Source: G965279355 sp965279355 (GTDB taxonomy: Bacteria > Pseudomonadota > Alphaproteobacteria > CACIAM-22H2). From it: a stretch of DNA of 64,000 nt. The stretch is from assembly GCA_965279355.1 (NCBI GenBank), contig OZ257155.1, positions 4,030,001 to 4,094,000 on the forward strand, in the 5' to 3' direction. Below, in pieces: positions 24,219 through 33,761 of this stretch (position 1 is its first letter; each line of letters begins with the position of its first letter). The translations under genes and the position numbers were made by a program. Below the pieces are notes generated by a model, which was not told the DNA's origin, ran no database searches, and was given only the letters and a program-made list of their open reading frames with translations.

Positions 24219-27200
24219 TTATTCCGCCGCCGCCCCTTCCGCCGCTTTGTGATGGTCCTGCAGCGACGCGAGCTTCTTGGCGATCGTGTTTATCGGCTTT
24301 GTGTAGTTCGCCAGTAGCAAGTAGAGCGCGGGTATGACGTAGGACGTCAGGGCCGTGGCCCCCGCGACACCGCCGATGATCACCCAGCCGATTGCCGAGC
24401 GGCTTTCGGCGCCGGCACCGGTGGCGATAGCCAGCGGAACCGCGCCGAAGATCGTCGCAATCGATGTCATCAGGATCGGCCGCAGGCGGACGACCGACGC
24501 TTCCAGCACGGCGTCGTGGATATTCCGTCCCTCGTCGCGAAGCTGGTTCGAGAATTCGACGATCAGGATGCCGTTCTTTGCCATCAGGCCGATCAGCAGG
24601 ATCATGCCGATCTGGCTGTAGACGTTGAGCGTGATCCCCGTGAGATAGAGCGCCGCGAAGCCGCCGGTCAGGGCCAGCGGCACCGCCAGCATGATGATGA
24701 GCGGGTGGATCCAGCTTTCGAACTGGGCGGCGAGCACCAGGAAGACGACGATCAGCGCCAGGGCGAATGTGATGTAGAGGCTGCTGGACGATTCTTTGAA
24801 CTCGCGGCTCTGGCCGTTATAGGAAATCCGCACTTCCGGCGGCAGCACCTCGATCGCGAACTGCTCCATCTTGTCGAGCGCTTCGGAGATGGTGAAGCCC
24901 GGCGCCAGCGATGCCTGCAGCGTGATCGACCGCAGGCGGTCGACGCGTGTCAGGTCCTGCGGTCCGGCCGTTTCGGCGAACGAGACAAGGTTCGACAGCG
25001 GGATAAGCTGGCCGGTGGTTGCGGACCGCACGAAGATATTGGTCATGTCGCGGGGCGATGCGCGATCTTCACTGCGCGCCTGGATAATGACTTTGTATTC
25101 CTCGCCACGATCGACATAGGTGTTCAGCTCGCGCGAGCCGAACATCGTTTCCAGTGTCCGGCCGATCGTGTCGATACCGATGCCGAGATCGGCCGCCTTC
25201 GAGCGGTCGATGCGGACGCGGACTTCCGGCTTGTTCTCGCGATGATTGGAATCCGGATTCACGAAGCGCGGGTCCTGGCGCATCTTTTCGAACATGCGAT
25301 CGCGCCAGTCGCGGAGCGTTTCGTAGTCAGCGCCGGCGATCACGAACTGGATCGGTGCCGCAAAGCCGCGCAGACCGAGCGACGGCGGATTAAGGGCGAA
25401 CGCACGGACGCCGGGCACGGCGAGCACGCGCGGTAAGACTTCCTGCGTGATTTCCTGCTGCTTGCGGGTGCGGTCATTCCATGGCTTGAGGCGCAGGGAC
25501 ATCGTTGCGGCATTCACCGGTGCGGGTCGCTGGAAGCCGGGAGCGATATTGCTCATGATCGCCATGGCAACGCCGCTATCGACGTAAGGGCGCAGGATCT
25601 GCTCAATCCGGGCCACCTGGTTTCGCGTGTATTCGAGGCTGGCGCCTTCGGGCGCGGTCACCTGGACGATGACGACACCGCGATCTTCCGTCGGGGCGAA
25701 CTCTTTCGGCAGCGCTGCCCAGAGTGCGTAAGCAAGAACCGAAATCACGCCACCGACAGCGAGCACGATTATCGGTGCCCCCAGGGCGGCTCGCAGGCTT
25801 CTGCGATAGCCGTTGTTGATCGCCTCGAAGACGCGCTCTGTGATCTTGTAGAGACGTCCTTCCTCGCTGTGCTCCTTCAGCAGTTTCGAGCACAGCATCG
25901 GTGTCAGGGTCAGCGCGACGAGGCCGGAAAACAGCACGGCGCTGGCCAGCGCGATGCCGAATTCGGCGAAGAGACGGCCGGTATTGCCGTCCATGAACGA
26001 CAGCGGCAGGAAGACGGCGGCGAGTGTCGCGGTTGTCGCGATCACGGCGAAGGAAATTTGTCGGGCGCCCAGCACCGAGGCCAGCAGCGGCGGCTCTCCG
26101 AGCTCGATACGGCGATGGATGTTCTCCAGCACCACGATCGCATCGTCGACGACGATGCCGATCGCCAGCACGTAGGCTAGCAGGGTCAGCACGTTGATCG
26201 AGAAGCCGAAGGCCGACATCACCATGAAGGTCGCGATGATCGACACCGGAATGGCAACGGCGGGAATGAGCGTCGCGCGCCACGACCGCAGGAACACAAA
26301 GATGACGCCGACGACCAGCGACATGCCGATGGCCAGCGCGTGATAGACCTCGTAGAGCGACTGTTTAACGAAAAGAGATTCGTCGTAGATGACGCCGTAC
26401 TGGAGTTCCGCCGGCATCGAGCCGCGCAGCCGTTCCATCTCCGCTTTGCCGCCGTCGGCGACATCCAGCGTGTTGGCGGTCGACTGGCGCACCAGGCCGA
26501 CGCCGACGGCGGTACGGCCCGTGGCGCGCATCTCGCTGCGGATGTCTTCCGGGGCCACTTCGATCTTGGCGACTTCGCCAAGGCGGATCGGATAGCCGCT
26601 GCGCATCGTGATGACCACCTGGCCGAATTCTTCCGGCGTCTTCAGGCGGGAATCCGTCTTCAGCGTGAATTCGCGGGCCGAGCTTTCGAGACGGCCGGCC
26701 GGGAGTTCGACGTTCTGACGGCGCACCGCGGTCTCGACGTCCTCGACCGTCAGATTGCGGGCCGCGAGCGCCTTGCGGTCGAGCCAGATGCGCATGGAAT
26801 AGCGGCGTTCGCCGGCGATGGTCACCGAGGCCACGCCGGGCACGATCGACAGGCGGTCGACCAGATTGCGGCGCGCGTAATCGGTAAGCTGCATCTGGGT
26901 CATCGTGTCGCTGGACAGCGAGAACCACAGGATCGGGAAGGCGTCGGAATCGACCTTGCTGATGATCGGCAGATCCGCATCCGTCGGCAGGCGCGAGAGG
27001 ATACGTCCGATGCGGTCGCGCACGTCGGAGGCGGCGGCATCAATGTCGCGGCTGATCCGGAACTCGATGTTCACCTGGCTGCGCTCTTCGCGGCTGATCG
27101 AGGTGATGCGGCGTACGCCTTCGATGCCGGCGATGGCGCTTTCGACGAGTTCGGTGATGCGGCTTTCGATGACTTCGTTGCTGGCGCCCTTGTAGACGGT

Positions 27201-27344
27201 CGCCACGGAAACGATCGGCGTGTCGATCTGCGGATACTCGCGGATCGGCAGTTTCATGAAGGAAGTCAGGCCCAGCACCACGAGCATGAGGCTGACGACC
27301 GCCGCAAAGACGGGCCGCTTGATCGAAACGTCTGACAGAACCAT
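24219..27344 (-). CDS. RND efflux transporter permease, HAE1 family
   Basis: The 1041-residue inner-membrane pump begins with the standard MVLSDVSIKRPVFAAVVSLMLVVLGL first helix and PIREYPQIDTPIVSVATVYKGAS. Twelve membrane segments in two halves with large periplasmic loops are evident. The helix IV proton-relay region contains AIGIVVDDAIVVLENIHRR with the conserved Asp pair. It is preceded by its periplasmic adaptor gene, 67 bp upstream on the same strand. No outer-membrane channel gene is present, so a TolC-like protein must be shared. Substrates are probably hydrophobic or amphiphilic compounds. Confidence 0.96.
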   Translation of the reverse strand: MVLSDVSIKRPVFAAVVSLMLVVLGLTSFMKLPIREYPQIDTPIVSVATVYKGASNEVIESRITELVESAIAGIEGVRRITSISREERSQVNIEFRISRDIDAAASDVRDRIGRILSRLPTDADLPIISKVDSDAFPILWFSLSSDTMTQMQLTDYARRNLVDRLSIVPGVASVTIAGERRYSMRIWLDRKALAARNLTVEDVETAVRRQNVELPAGRLESSAREFTLKTDSRLKTPEEFGQVVITMRSGYPIRLGEVAKIEVAPEDIRSEMRATGRTAVGVGLVRQSTANTLDVADGGKAEMERLRGSMPAELQYGVIYDESLFVKQSLYEVYHALAIGMSLVVGVIFVFLRSWRATLIPAVAIPVSIIATFMVMSAFGFSINVLTLLAYVLAIGIVVDDAIVVLENIHRRIELGEPPLLASVLGARQISFAVIATTATLAAVFLPLSFMDGNTGRLFAEFGIALASAVLFSGLVALTLTPMLCSKLLKEHSEEGRLYKITERVFEAINNGYRRSLRAALGAPIIVLAVGGVISVLAYALWAALPKEFAPTEDRGVVIVQVTAPEGASLEYTRNQVARIEQILRPYVDSGVAMAIMSNIAPGFQRPAPVNAATMSLRLKPWNDRTRKQQEITQEVLPRVLAVPGVRAFALNPPSLGLRGFAAPIQFVIAGADYETLRDWRDRMFEKMRQDPRFVNPDSNHRENKPEVRVRIDRSKAADLGIGIDTIGRTLETMFGSRELNTYVDRGEEYKVIIQARSEDRASPRDMTNIFVRSATTGQLIPLSNLVSFAETAGPQDLTRVDRLRSITLQASLAPGFTISEALDKMEQFAIEVLPPEVRISYNGQSREFKESSSSLYITFALALIVVFLVLAAQFESWIHPLIIMLAVPLALTGGFAALYLTGITLNVYSQIGMILLIGLMAKNGILIVEFSNQLRDEGRNIHDAVLEASVVRLRPILMTSIATIFGAVPLAIATGAGAESRSAIGWVIIGGVAGATALTSYVIPALYLLLANYTKPINTIAKKLASLQDHHKAAEGAAAE

Positions 27345-27411
27345 CGCGCTACCTCGGATACTGGCCGGGCGACGGCCCGGTGACTGTGCTTATCGGGCCG
27401 TTGATGCGAAC

Positions 27412-28527
27412 TCAGGAGGTCGGGCGCAGCGGCTGCGGATTGACCAGCTGGTTGTGGCGGATCTTCTGGATGCCGCGGGCGACGACCGTGTCGCCGGCTT
27501 TCAGCCCGTCCGCGACCTCGACTTCGCCGGAGAAGCGCTGGCCGAGCCTGACTTCGCGCCGCTCGACGCGGTTGTCCTTGATGACGAACACAAACTGCTT
27601 GGCGCCTTCGGCGAGCAGCGCATCTTCAGGCACCATGACGGCGTTCTCGCGGGTGTCCAGCACGACTTCCACGGACAGGAACATGCCGGGCCTCAGCGCT
27701 TCGTCGCTGTTGTCGAACAGCGCGTTGACCTTGACCGCGCGGGTGGTGGGGTCGACGCGAGTGTCGATCGCCGTGACCCGTCCCTTGAAGGTGCGGTCGG
27801 AGTAAGCGGAGCTGCGCGCGGCAACTTCCTGATCCATCTTCAGGCGGCCGAGATAGATTTCCGGCACCGCGAAGTCGACCTTGATCTTGGAAATGTCGTC
27901 GAGCGTGGTAATGACGGAGCCCGGCTGCACCAGCGCGCCAAGGCTGACCTGGCGGAGGCCGACGCGGCCGGCGAACGGCGCATGGATGCGGACATCGTCG
28001 AGGCGGGCATCGACGGCGCGGATACGCGCCTCGGCCGAGCGGATTCGGCCTTCGGCGGCGCGGTGCAGGGCGTCGAGCTGGTCGAATTGCGCTTCGGAGA
28101 CGTTGCCGGTCGAACGCAACTGTTTGGCGCGGTCAAGCCGCTGCTTTACTTCGTCGCGGGTGGCGCGGGCCTGGTCGAGATCGGCGCGCGAGCCTTCGAG
28201 ATCGGCGCGGCGTTCTTTGTTCTCCAATTCGATCAGGGTCTGGTTCGCGTTGACGCGCTGGCCTTCCTCGAAGGAGATGATGGCGACGTTGCCGGCCTGT
28301 TTGGCGGTAATGGTGACGGATTCATTGGCGCGCGCGGTGCCGACAGATTCGCTGCGCTCGGTGACCGTGGTGCCGCGGATCGTGACGACTTCGACCATCG
28401 GGGCCGGACCGGTGCGGGCCGCCGGGACCGAAGCATTGACCGAGGCCTGGTCACGCCAGAGATACCAGCCGCCGGCGCCGACACAGGCGATGGCGAGAAC
28501 GATGACTGCTTGCGTTGCTGTTCGCAT
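27412..28527 (-). CDS. RND efflux periplasmic adaptor (membrane fusion protein)
   Basis: The 371-residue protein has an N-terminal membrane anchor/signal (AVIVLAIACVGAGGWYLW), a lipoyl-like half motif (VTERSESVGTARANESVTITAKQAGNVAIISFEEGQRV), a coiled-coil hairpin at about residues 100-170 and a beta-barrel region ending in GDTVVARGIQKIRHNQLVNP. This fits the MexA/AcrA-type adaptor. The ATG at 28527 is chosen because the longer frame adds unrelated sequence. It is first in the RND operon; a dyad 60 bp upstream of the start may be its operator. Confidence 0.93.
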   Translation of the reverse strand: MRTATQAVIVLAIACVGAGGWYLWRDQASVNASVPAARTGPAPMVEVVTIRGTTVTERSESVGTARANESVTITAKQAGNVAIISFEEGQRVNANQTLIELENKERRADLEGSRADLDQARATRDEVKQRLDRAKQLRSTGNVSEAQFDQLDALHRAAEGRIRSAEARIRAVDARLDDVRIHAPFAGRVGLRQVSLGALVQPGSVITTLDDISKIKVDFAVPEIYLGRLKMDQEVAARSSAYSDRTFKGRVTAIDTRVDPTTRAVKVNALFDNSDEALRPGMFLSVEVVLDTRENAVMVPEDALLAEGAKQFVFVIKDNRVERREVRLGQRFSGEVEVADGLKAGDTVVARGIQKIRHNQLVNPQPLRPTS

Positions 28528-28586
28528 CGAACAAAACCTTTCACGCGCTGGCGGAAGCCGTTTGTCCCAGCCAGCGTACCCCCCAA

Positions 28587-28604
28587 TATTATCCTTGGAT
28601 AATA
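28587..28604. promoter_or_regulatory. Perfect dyad upstream of the RND operon
   Basis: The arms TATTATCC and GGATAATA are separated by TT. The dyad lies 60 bp upstream of the RND adaptor start, in the 240-bp divergent space to the HDAC-like gene. AT-rich arms in high-GC DNA suggest a promoter-overlapping repressor site. Confidence 0.5.
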
Positions 28605-28767
28605 ACTGCTCGGCCCACCCCGTGGAAGCGTCGCGGCCTACCCGGCGATGCAATCTGCGTGCAAATTAACGTTAACGGGCGGTTGCTTGGGCGAAACCCG
28701 GCCTGCCACTATGCACGTCCGGCAACCTGGCTTCCTGCGCACCGTCTCTCCGACGAACGAGGTATTT

Positions 28768-29694
28768 GTGACAACGCTTCTGGTCACCCATCCCGCCTGT
28801 ATCGACCACGATCCCGGCCAGTTTCACCCGGAACGGCCCGACCGGCTGCGGGCAGTGCTGGCCGCCCTGTCCGCCGATGAGTTCAAGGGCCTGGAGCGGG
28901 CCTCCGCGCCGATCGCGACCGACGCGCAGCTGGCCTTGTGCCATCCGCAGAGCCAGATCGAGGCGGTGATGGGGACGATCCCGCCGCAGGGGCGGCAGCA
29001 TCTTGACGGCGACACGGCGGTCAGCCCGGGTTCCGGCGAGGCGGCGTTGCGGGCGGCAGGCGCAGTGGTGGCGGCGGTCGACGCGGTGTGCACCGGCAAG
29101 GTGAAGAACGCCTTCTGCGCGGTCCGGCCGCCGGGACACCACGCCGAGGCCGACCAGGCGATGGGCTTCTGCCTCTTCAACAACGTCGCGGTCGGCGCCG
29201 TCCACGCCCGGAAAATGCATGGATTATCGAGGGTTGCGGTGATCGATTTCGACGTCCATCACGGCAACGGGACCCAGCACCTGTTCGAGCGCGATCCGCA
29301 TCTCTTCTATGCGTCGTCGCATCAGTGGCCGTTCTATCCCGGCACCGGCAGCGAGATGGAGAAGGGGGTCGGCAATATCGTCAACGCGCCGCTCAACGCC
29401 CATAGCGGCGGCCTCGAATTCCGCGATGCCTTCACCCGCAAGATCCTGCCGGCGCTGGATAAATTCGCGCCCGAGCTGGTCATCATCTCGGCCGGGTTCG
29501 ACGCCCATGAGGACGACCCCCTGGCCAGCCTGCGCCTCCATGAGGAGGACTATGAATGGGTCACCGCGGCCCTTGCCGAGGTCGCCCGGACCCATGCCGG
29601 GGGCAGGCTCGTCTCGGCGCTGGAAGGCGGGTACGACCTGCAGGCGCTGGCCTCGTCCTCGGCCGCCCATGTGCGGGCGCTGATGCAGGCATGA
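28768..29694 (+). CDS. Histone deacetylase family protein (AcuC/AphA-like)
   Basis: The 308-residue zinc amidohydrolase has the family markers HPERPDRLRAVLAAL, the GHHAEADQAMGFCLFNNVAVGA catalytic region, the zinc motif DFDVHHGNGTQH and SAGFDAHEDDPLASL. In bacteria these enzymes deacetylate polyamines, acetoin-related substrates or proteins. The GTG at 28768 is chosen: GACGAGG precedes it and the protein then begins at the conserved VTHPACIDHD. In many alphaproteobacteria this gene lies just upstream of xseB; here it is separated from xseB by about 10.8 kb. Confidence 0.93.
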   Translation: MTTLLVTHPACIDHDPGQFHPERPDRLRAVLAALSADEFKGLERASAPIATDAQLALCHPQSQIEAVMGTIPPQGRQHLDGDTAVSPGSGEAALRAAGAVVAAVDAVCTGKVKNAFCAVRPPGHHAEADQAMGFCLFNNVAVGAVHARKMHGLSRVAVIDFDVHHGNGTQHLFERDPHLFYASSHQWPFYPGTGSEMEKGVGNIVNAPLNAHSGGLEFRDAFTRKILPALDKFAPELVIISAGFDAHEDDPLASLRLHEEDYEWVTAALAEVARTHAGGRLVSALEGGYDLQALASSSAAHVRALMQA

Positions 29695-29833
29695 CGCCCA
29701 AAACAGCGGATTGCGATCATTGGAATTGCCAAACAAATCGGCAGGTTGGAAGTCGGACCCCGGACTGGTGTAGATAATAGAGACAGAGAGCAAGGCGACA
29801 CGGCAAAGCCGGCGCCTCACGAGGGAGGAAACC

Positions 29834-30886
29834 ATGACGAAGACTTTCACGCCCCTGAGCCGCCGCAAGGTTTTGGCAGGCGGTGTTGCCGCCGGCGCCC
29901 TGATCACCGCTGACTCCCTTAGGGCCCAGACCGCGTTCACCCCCGATCCCGTCGACCTTGCCGCCGCGAAGAAGGAGGGCAAGGTCGTCTGGTACACTTC
30001 GACCCCGATCGAGGCCGCGCAGAAGATCGGCAAGCTCTTCGAGGAGCAGACCGGCATAAGGGTCGAGCTGTTCCGCTCCGGCGGCACCGCGGTGCTCCGC
30101 CGCTTTACCCAGGAGATCGAGGCAGGGCGCGTCGCCGTCGACCTGCTGACGACATCCGATCCCGCCGCGACCGCGCTGCTCGCCAAGCGCGGCATCTTCA
30201 CCCCGTTCCGCCCGAAAAATTTCGACAAGATTCCTGAGGCCGGCAAGGATGCGCAGGGGATGTACATCGCCCAGCGCCTCAACATGCTCTGCATGTTCGC
30301 ACGCGAGGACAAGGTCGCCGCCGCCGATATGCCCAAGGCGTGGACCGATCTCACCAACCGCAAGTACAAGGGGCAGATGGTGATGCCCGATCCGTCCTTC
30401 ACCGCGCTGCAGCTGATGGTGGTCGGCACGCTTGCCAAGAAATACGGCTGGGATTTCTACGAGAAGCTGCGCGCCAACGACACGATGATTGTCCAGGGCC
30501 ACCAGCAGGTCTCCGACATGCTCAAGCGCGGCGAGCGCATCATCGCCGCCGAAGGTCTCGACTCCTACGCCTATGACGACCGCAAGGCCGGCCACAAGAT
30601 CGCGACCATCTATCCGACCGACGGCACTTTCGTGGTTCCGTCGCCGACGGCGGTGGTGAAAGGCGGGCCGAACCCCAATGCCGGCAAGGCGCTGGCCGAG
30701 TTCATGATCGGCGATGTGGTGCAGCGCATGTTCCCCGAAGACGGCCATTACGCGGCGCGCATCGATGCGCAGGCGCCGGCGGGTAACCCGGCGCTGGCGA
30801 ACATGTCGCTGATCTCCGTCGACTACGATTATATCGAGCGCGAGACACGGGCGATCAAGGACCGCTTCAACGAGATCTTCTCCTGA
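29834..30886 (+). CDS. ABC transporter substrate-binding protein, Fe3+/polyamine type, Tat-exported
   Basis: The 350-residue periplasmic receptor has a twin-arginine leader (SRRKVLAGGVAAGALITADSLRAQ). The mature part starts VDLAAAKKEGKVVWYTSTPIEAAQKIGKLFEEQTGIRVELFRSGGTAVLRRF, typical of FbpA-like solute-binding proteins of the iron/thiamine/phosphonate class. It is followed by its two-part permease (39 bp downstream) and ATPase on the same strand. Ferric ion, spermidine or an organophosphorus compound are possible ligands; the Tyr pair typical of FbpA iron binding could not be confirmed. Confidence 0.92.
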   Translation: MTKTFTPLSRRKVLAGGVAAGALITADSLRAQTAFTPDPVDLAAAKKEGKVVWYTSTPIEAAQKIGKLFEEQTGIRVELFRSGGTAVLRRFTQEIEAGRVAVDLLTTSDPAATALLAKRGIFTPFRPKNFDKIPEAGKDAQGMYIAQRLNMLCMFAREDKVAAADMPKAWTDLTNRKYKGQMVMPDPSFTALQLMVVGTLAKKYGWDFYEKLRANDTMIVQGHQQVSDMLKRGERIIAAEGLDSYAYDDRKAGHKIATIYPTDGTFVVPSPTAVVKGGPNPNAGKALAEFMIGDVVQRMFPEDGHYAARIDAQAPAGNPALANMSLISVDYDYIERETRAIKDRFNEIFS

Positions 30887-30924
30887 ACGCTGATCTTCGG
30901 GCGTAAAGCACGGACTGACTGACC

Positions 30925-32637
30925 ATGGCTGTCGCTGCCGGCGCCGTCGTCCTGCGCGCCGACCGATCCTCGCTCAGGCTGGAACATCTGGTGATGGGGG
31001 CGGCGGTCATCGCTCTCATCGTGCTGGTCGTGCTGCCGATCGCGGCGCTGATCCTCGGTAGTATCTCCGCCGACGGCGAGGTGTCGCTGGGCAACTTCAT
31101 CCGCGCCATCGAGCGGCGTCTCTACTATCAGGCGCTCTTCAACTCTTTGGTGCTCGGCGCATGGACGGGATTGTTCAGCGTGCTGCTGGGCCTTCCGCTT
31201 GCCTGGGCGGTGAGCCGCACCAACACGCCGGGCAAGGGTTTCCTGCGGCTGACCGCCAGCCTCTCTTATCTGACGCCGCCGTTCCTCACCGCCATCGCGT
31301 TTGTGAACCTGTTCGGCCCCAATGCCGGCCTGATCAACCAGTTCACGCGCGACGTGCTCGGCATGCCGTTCCTCGGCTTCAACATCTTCTCCATGCCGGG
31401 ACTGGTTCTGGTGACGGTGCTGCACACATTTCCCTTCGTCTATCTGCTGGCGGTAAGCGCGCTGGACTCAGTCGATGCCTCGTATGAAGAGTCGGCGCAG
31501 ATTCTGGGCGCGGGTCCATGGCGAACCGCGTTGACCGTCACCGCACCTTTGGTCGCACCGGCCGTCCTCTCCGGCACGCTGATCGCCTTTGTCAACGCCA
31601 TCGCGCTGTTCGGCTCGCAGGCGATCATCGGTGTGCCGGGCCGCATCTACACTTTGCCGACCCGCATCTACGCGCTGTTCGACTATCCGCCGCAATACGG
31701 CCTCGCCTCGGCGCTGTCGCTGATTTTCGTCGCCATCACCGTGCTGGCCTTGTGGCTGCAGCGCGTCTATCTCGCGCGCCGGTCCTACGTGACCCTGGGC
31801 GGCAAGGGCAGCCGGCCGCAGCAGGTCGATCTCGGCCTCGCGCGCTGGATCGTCTTCGGCTTCGGCGCCGCCGTCTTCATCGTCGCGGTGGTGACGCCTT
31901 ATGCGGCGCTGATCGGTGTGTCGCTGGTGAAGTCGGTCGGCCTGCCGTTCTGGGAGAACCTGACGCTGCAGCATTACCGCTTCGTGCTGTTCGAATACGA
32001 CGTGACGCAGCGCGCCATCACCAACAGCTTCATCCTGTCGGCGGCGGCGGCGACGCTTGCGGTGCTGATCGGCGGCATCATCGGCTGGATCGACCTGCGC
32101 ACCACCATCATCGGCCGCAAGCTGCTGGACTATATTTCTCTCGTACCATTGGGGCTGCCCGGCATCGTCATGGCGGTGGCGCTGATCCAGTTCTGGCTCA
32201 GCACGCCGCTGCCGCTCTATGGCACGCTGGCGATCCTGCTGCTGGCCTACACCGCGCGCTACATCCCGTTTGGCGTGCGTTCCGCCAACGCCGCGCTGCG
32301 TCAGATCGATCCGTCGCTGGAGGAAAGTGCGCGCACCCTTGGTGCGTCCTGGAGCATGACCATGCGCCACATCACCTTTCCGCTGATCCGCCCCGGCCTG
32401 TTCGCCGGCTGGCTGCTGGTCTTTGTGCCGGCGATCCAGGAACTCAGCGCCTCGATCCTGCTGTTCAGCTCCAGCTCCATCACCGTCGCGGTCGCCATCT
32501 ACAATCTCTACGAGACCGGTTACACGGAGCCGGTGGCGGCCCTCGCCAACATCAACATGCTGATCATCGCGATCGCCATCGGCATCGCCAGCTGGCTCAC
32601 CCGGCGCGACCGGGTACTTCCTCCCGCTTCAAACTGA
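30925..32637 (+). CDS. ABC transporter permease, FbpB-like, two-module
   Basis: The 570-residue membrane protein contains two permease modules in one chain. Each has an EAA-type loop: YEESAQILGAGPWRTALTVTAPLVAPAVL in the first half and LEESARTLGASWSMTMRHITFPLIRPGL in the second. About twelve membrane segments are evident. This double-module layout is usual for ferric iron and 2-aminoethylphosphonate-type importers, so no separate second permease is needed. It lies between the receptor and ATPase genes in a compact operon, with the ATPase gene 25 bp downstream. Confidence 0.93.
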   Translation: MAVAAGAVVLRADRSSLRLEHLVMGAAVIALIVLVVLPIAALILGSISADGEVSLGNFIRAIERRLYYQALFNSLVLGAWTGLFSVLLGLPLAWAVSRTNTPGKGFLRLTASLSYLTPPFLTAIAFVNLFGPNAGLINQFTRDVLGMPFLGFNIFSMPGLVLVTVLHTFPFVYLLAVSALDSVDASYEESAQILGAGPWRTALTVTAPLVAPAVLSGTLIAFVNAIALFGSQAIIGVPGRIYTLPTRIYALFDYPPQYGLASALSLIFVAITVLALWLQRVYLARRSYVTLGGKGSRPQQVDLGLARWIVFGFGAAVFIVAVVTPYAALIGVSLVKSVGLPFWENLTLQHYRFVLFEYDVTQRAITNSFILSAAAATLAVLIGGIIGWIDLRTTIIGRKLLDYISLVPLGLPGIVMAVALIQFWLSTPLPLYGTLAILLLAYTARYIPFGVRSANAALRQIDPSLEESARTLGASWSMTMRHITFPLIRPGLFAGWLLVFVPAIQELSASILLFSSSSITVAVAIYNLYETGYTEPVAALANINMLIIAIAIGIASWLTRRDRVLPPASN

Positions 32638-32662
32638 AACTGGCCTCGAACTGAACCGACCC

Positions 32663-33757
32663 ATGGCGCGCATCGCAATCCGCAATCTCTCCAAGCACTA
32701 CGCTGCCGGCGCGCTCGCGGCCCTGCACGACCTGTCGCTCGACATCGACGACAATCGTTTTGTCACGCTGCTGGGCCCCAGCGGCTGCGGCAAGACGACG
32801 ACGTTGCGGCTGATTGCGGGTTATGTGCGGCCCGATGGCGGCAGCATCTCCGTCGACGGCAAGGTGATGTCGTCGATCGAGGGCGTGGTGCCGCCTGAAA
32901 ATCGCGGCATGGGCATGGTGTTCCAGAACTACGCGGTATGGCCGCACAAGACGGTGTTCGAGAACGTGTCCTTCGGCCTGCAGGTGCGGCGCCAGTCGGG
33001 CGAGGCCATCCGGACCGCCGTCGCGCGGGTGCTCGATCTCGTCGGCCTCAACGGCTACGAGAAGCGCATGCCCAACGAGCTCAGCGGCGGGCAGCAGCAG
33101 CGGGTGGCGCTGGCACGCAGTCTCGTCGTGGAGCCCCGCATCCTCCTGCTCGATGAGCCGCTCTCCAACCTCGACGCCAAACTGCGCGAACGCATGCGCA
33201 CCGAGCTGAAGGAGCTGCAGCGCCGCACCGCCATCACCTTCGTCTATGTCACGCATGACCAGGCGGAGGCGCTGGCGCTGTCCGACGACATCGCGGTGAT
33301 GGACAAGGGGGAACTGCAGCAGTTCGGCCCGCCGCGCGAGATCTACACACGGCCGGCCAACCGCAAGGTCGCCGACTTCATGGGCCAGGTGAATTTCATT
33401 CCGGGCCGCGTGACGGCGGTGGCCAGTGGTGGAAGCGGCGGCGGCGGCGAGGGGCAGGTGACGATCGAGGGCGGCCCGGCGGTGCGGGTGAAGCTTCCGG
33501 ACGGTGCCGATCTTGGCACGCCGGTCGATCTCGCGATCCGCCCGGAAAATCTCATGCTGACGGAGTCAGGCGCCTCGCCCTATCGCGGCCAGGTGATCGA
33601 TCTCACTTTCCTCGGCAATCTCAACGAATATATCGTCGGCGTCGCGGGCGACACGACGCTCAAGGTGCAGACGCACCCGTCATGGGTCTACGAGCCGGGC
33701 GCTTCCGTCGGCATCGAATTCGACGGCGCGCATTGCACCGCGTTTGCGCGGCAGTGA
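32663..33757 (+). CDS. ABC transporter ATP-binding protein, FbpC/PotA-like
   Basis: The 364-residue ATPase has Walker A GPSGCGKTTTLRLIAG, Q-loop MVFQNYAVWPHKTVFENVSFG, signature LSGGQQQRVALARSL, Walker B ILLLDEPLSNLDAKLRERM and H-loop THDQAEAL. The C-terminal 120 residues form a TOBE-type regulatory domain as in FbpC, PotA and MalK. A Gly-rich linker (GGSGGGGEG) interrupts the TOBE region. It is the last gene of the ABC operon and ends 4 bp from the convergent GntR regulator gene. Confidence 0.94.
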   Translation: MARIAIRNLSKHYAAGALAALHDLSLDIDDNRFVTLLGPSGCGKTTTLRLIAGYVRPDGGSISVDGKVMSSIEGVVPPENRGMGMVFQNYAVWPHKTVFENVSFGLQVRRQSGEAIRTAVARVLDLVGLNGYEKRMPNELSGGQQQRVALARSLVVEPRILLLDEPLSNLDAKLRERMRTELKELQRRTAITFVYVTHDQAEALALSDDIAVMDKGELQQFGPPREIYTRPANRKVADFMGQVNFIPGRVTAVASGGSGGGGEGQVTIEGGPAVRVKLPDGADLGTPVDLAIRPENLMLTESGASPYRGQVIDLTFLGNLNEYIVGVAGDTTLKVQTHPSWVYEPGASVGIEFDGAHCTAFARQ

Positions 33758-33761
33758 CGAT

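Noticed and set aside
29740..29780. Sigma-70-like promoter (TTGGAA with TAGATA) before the Tat-exported receptor gene.
   Set aside because: The spacing is 19 bp and both boxes are weak matches, so it is not reported as a feature.
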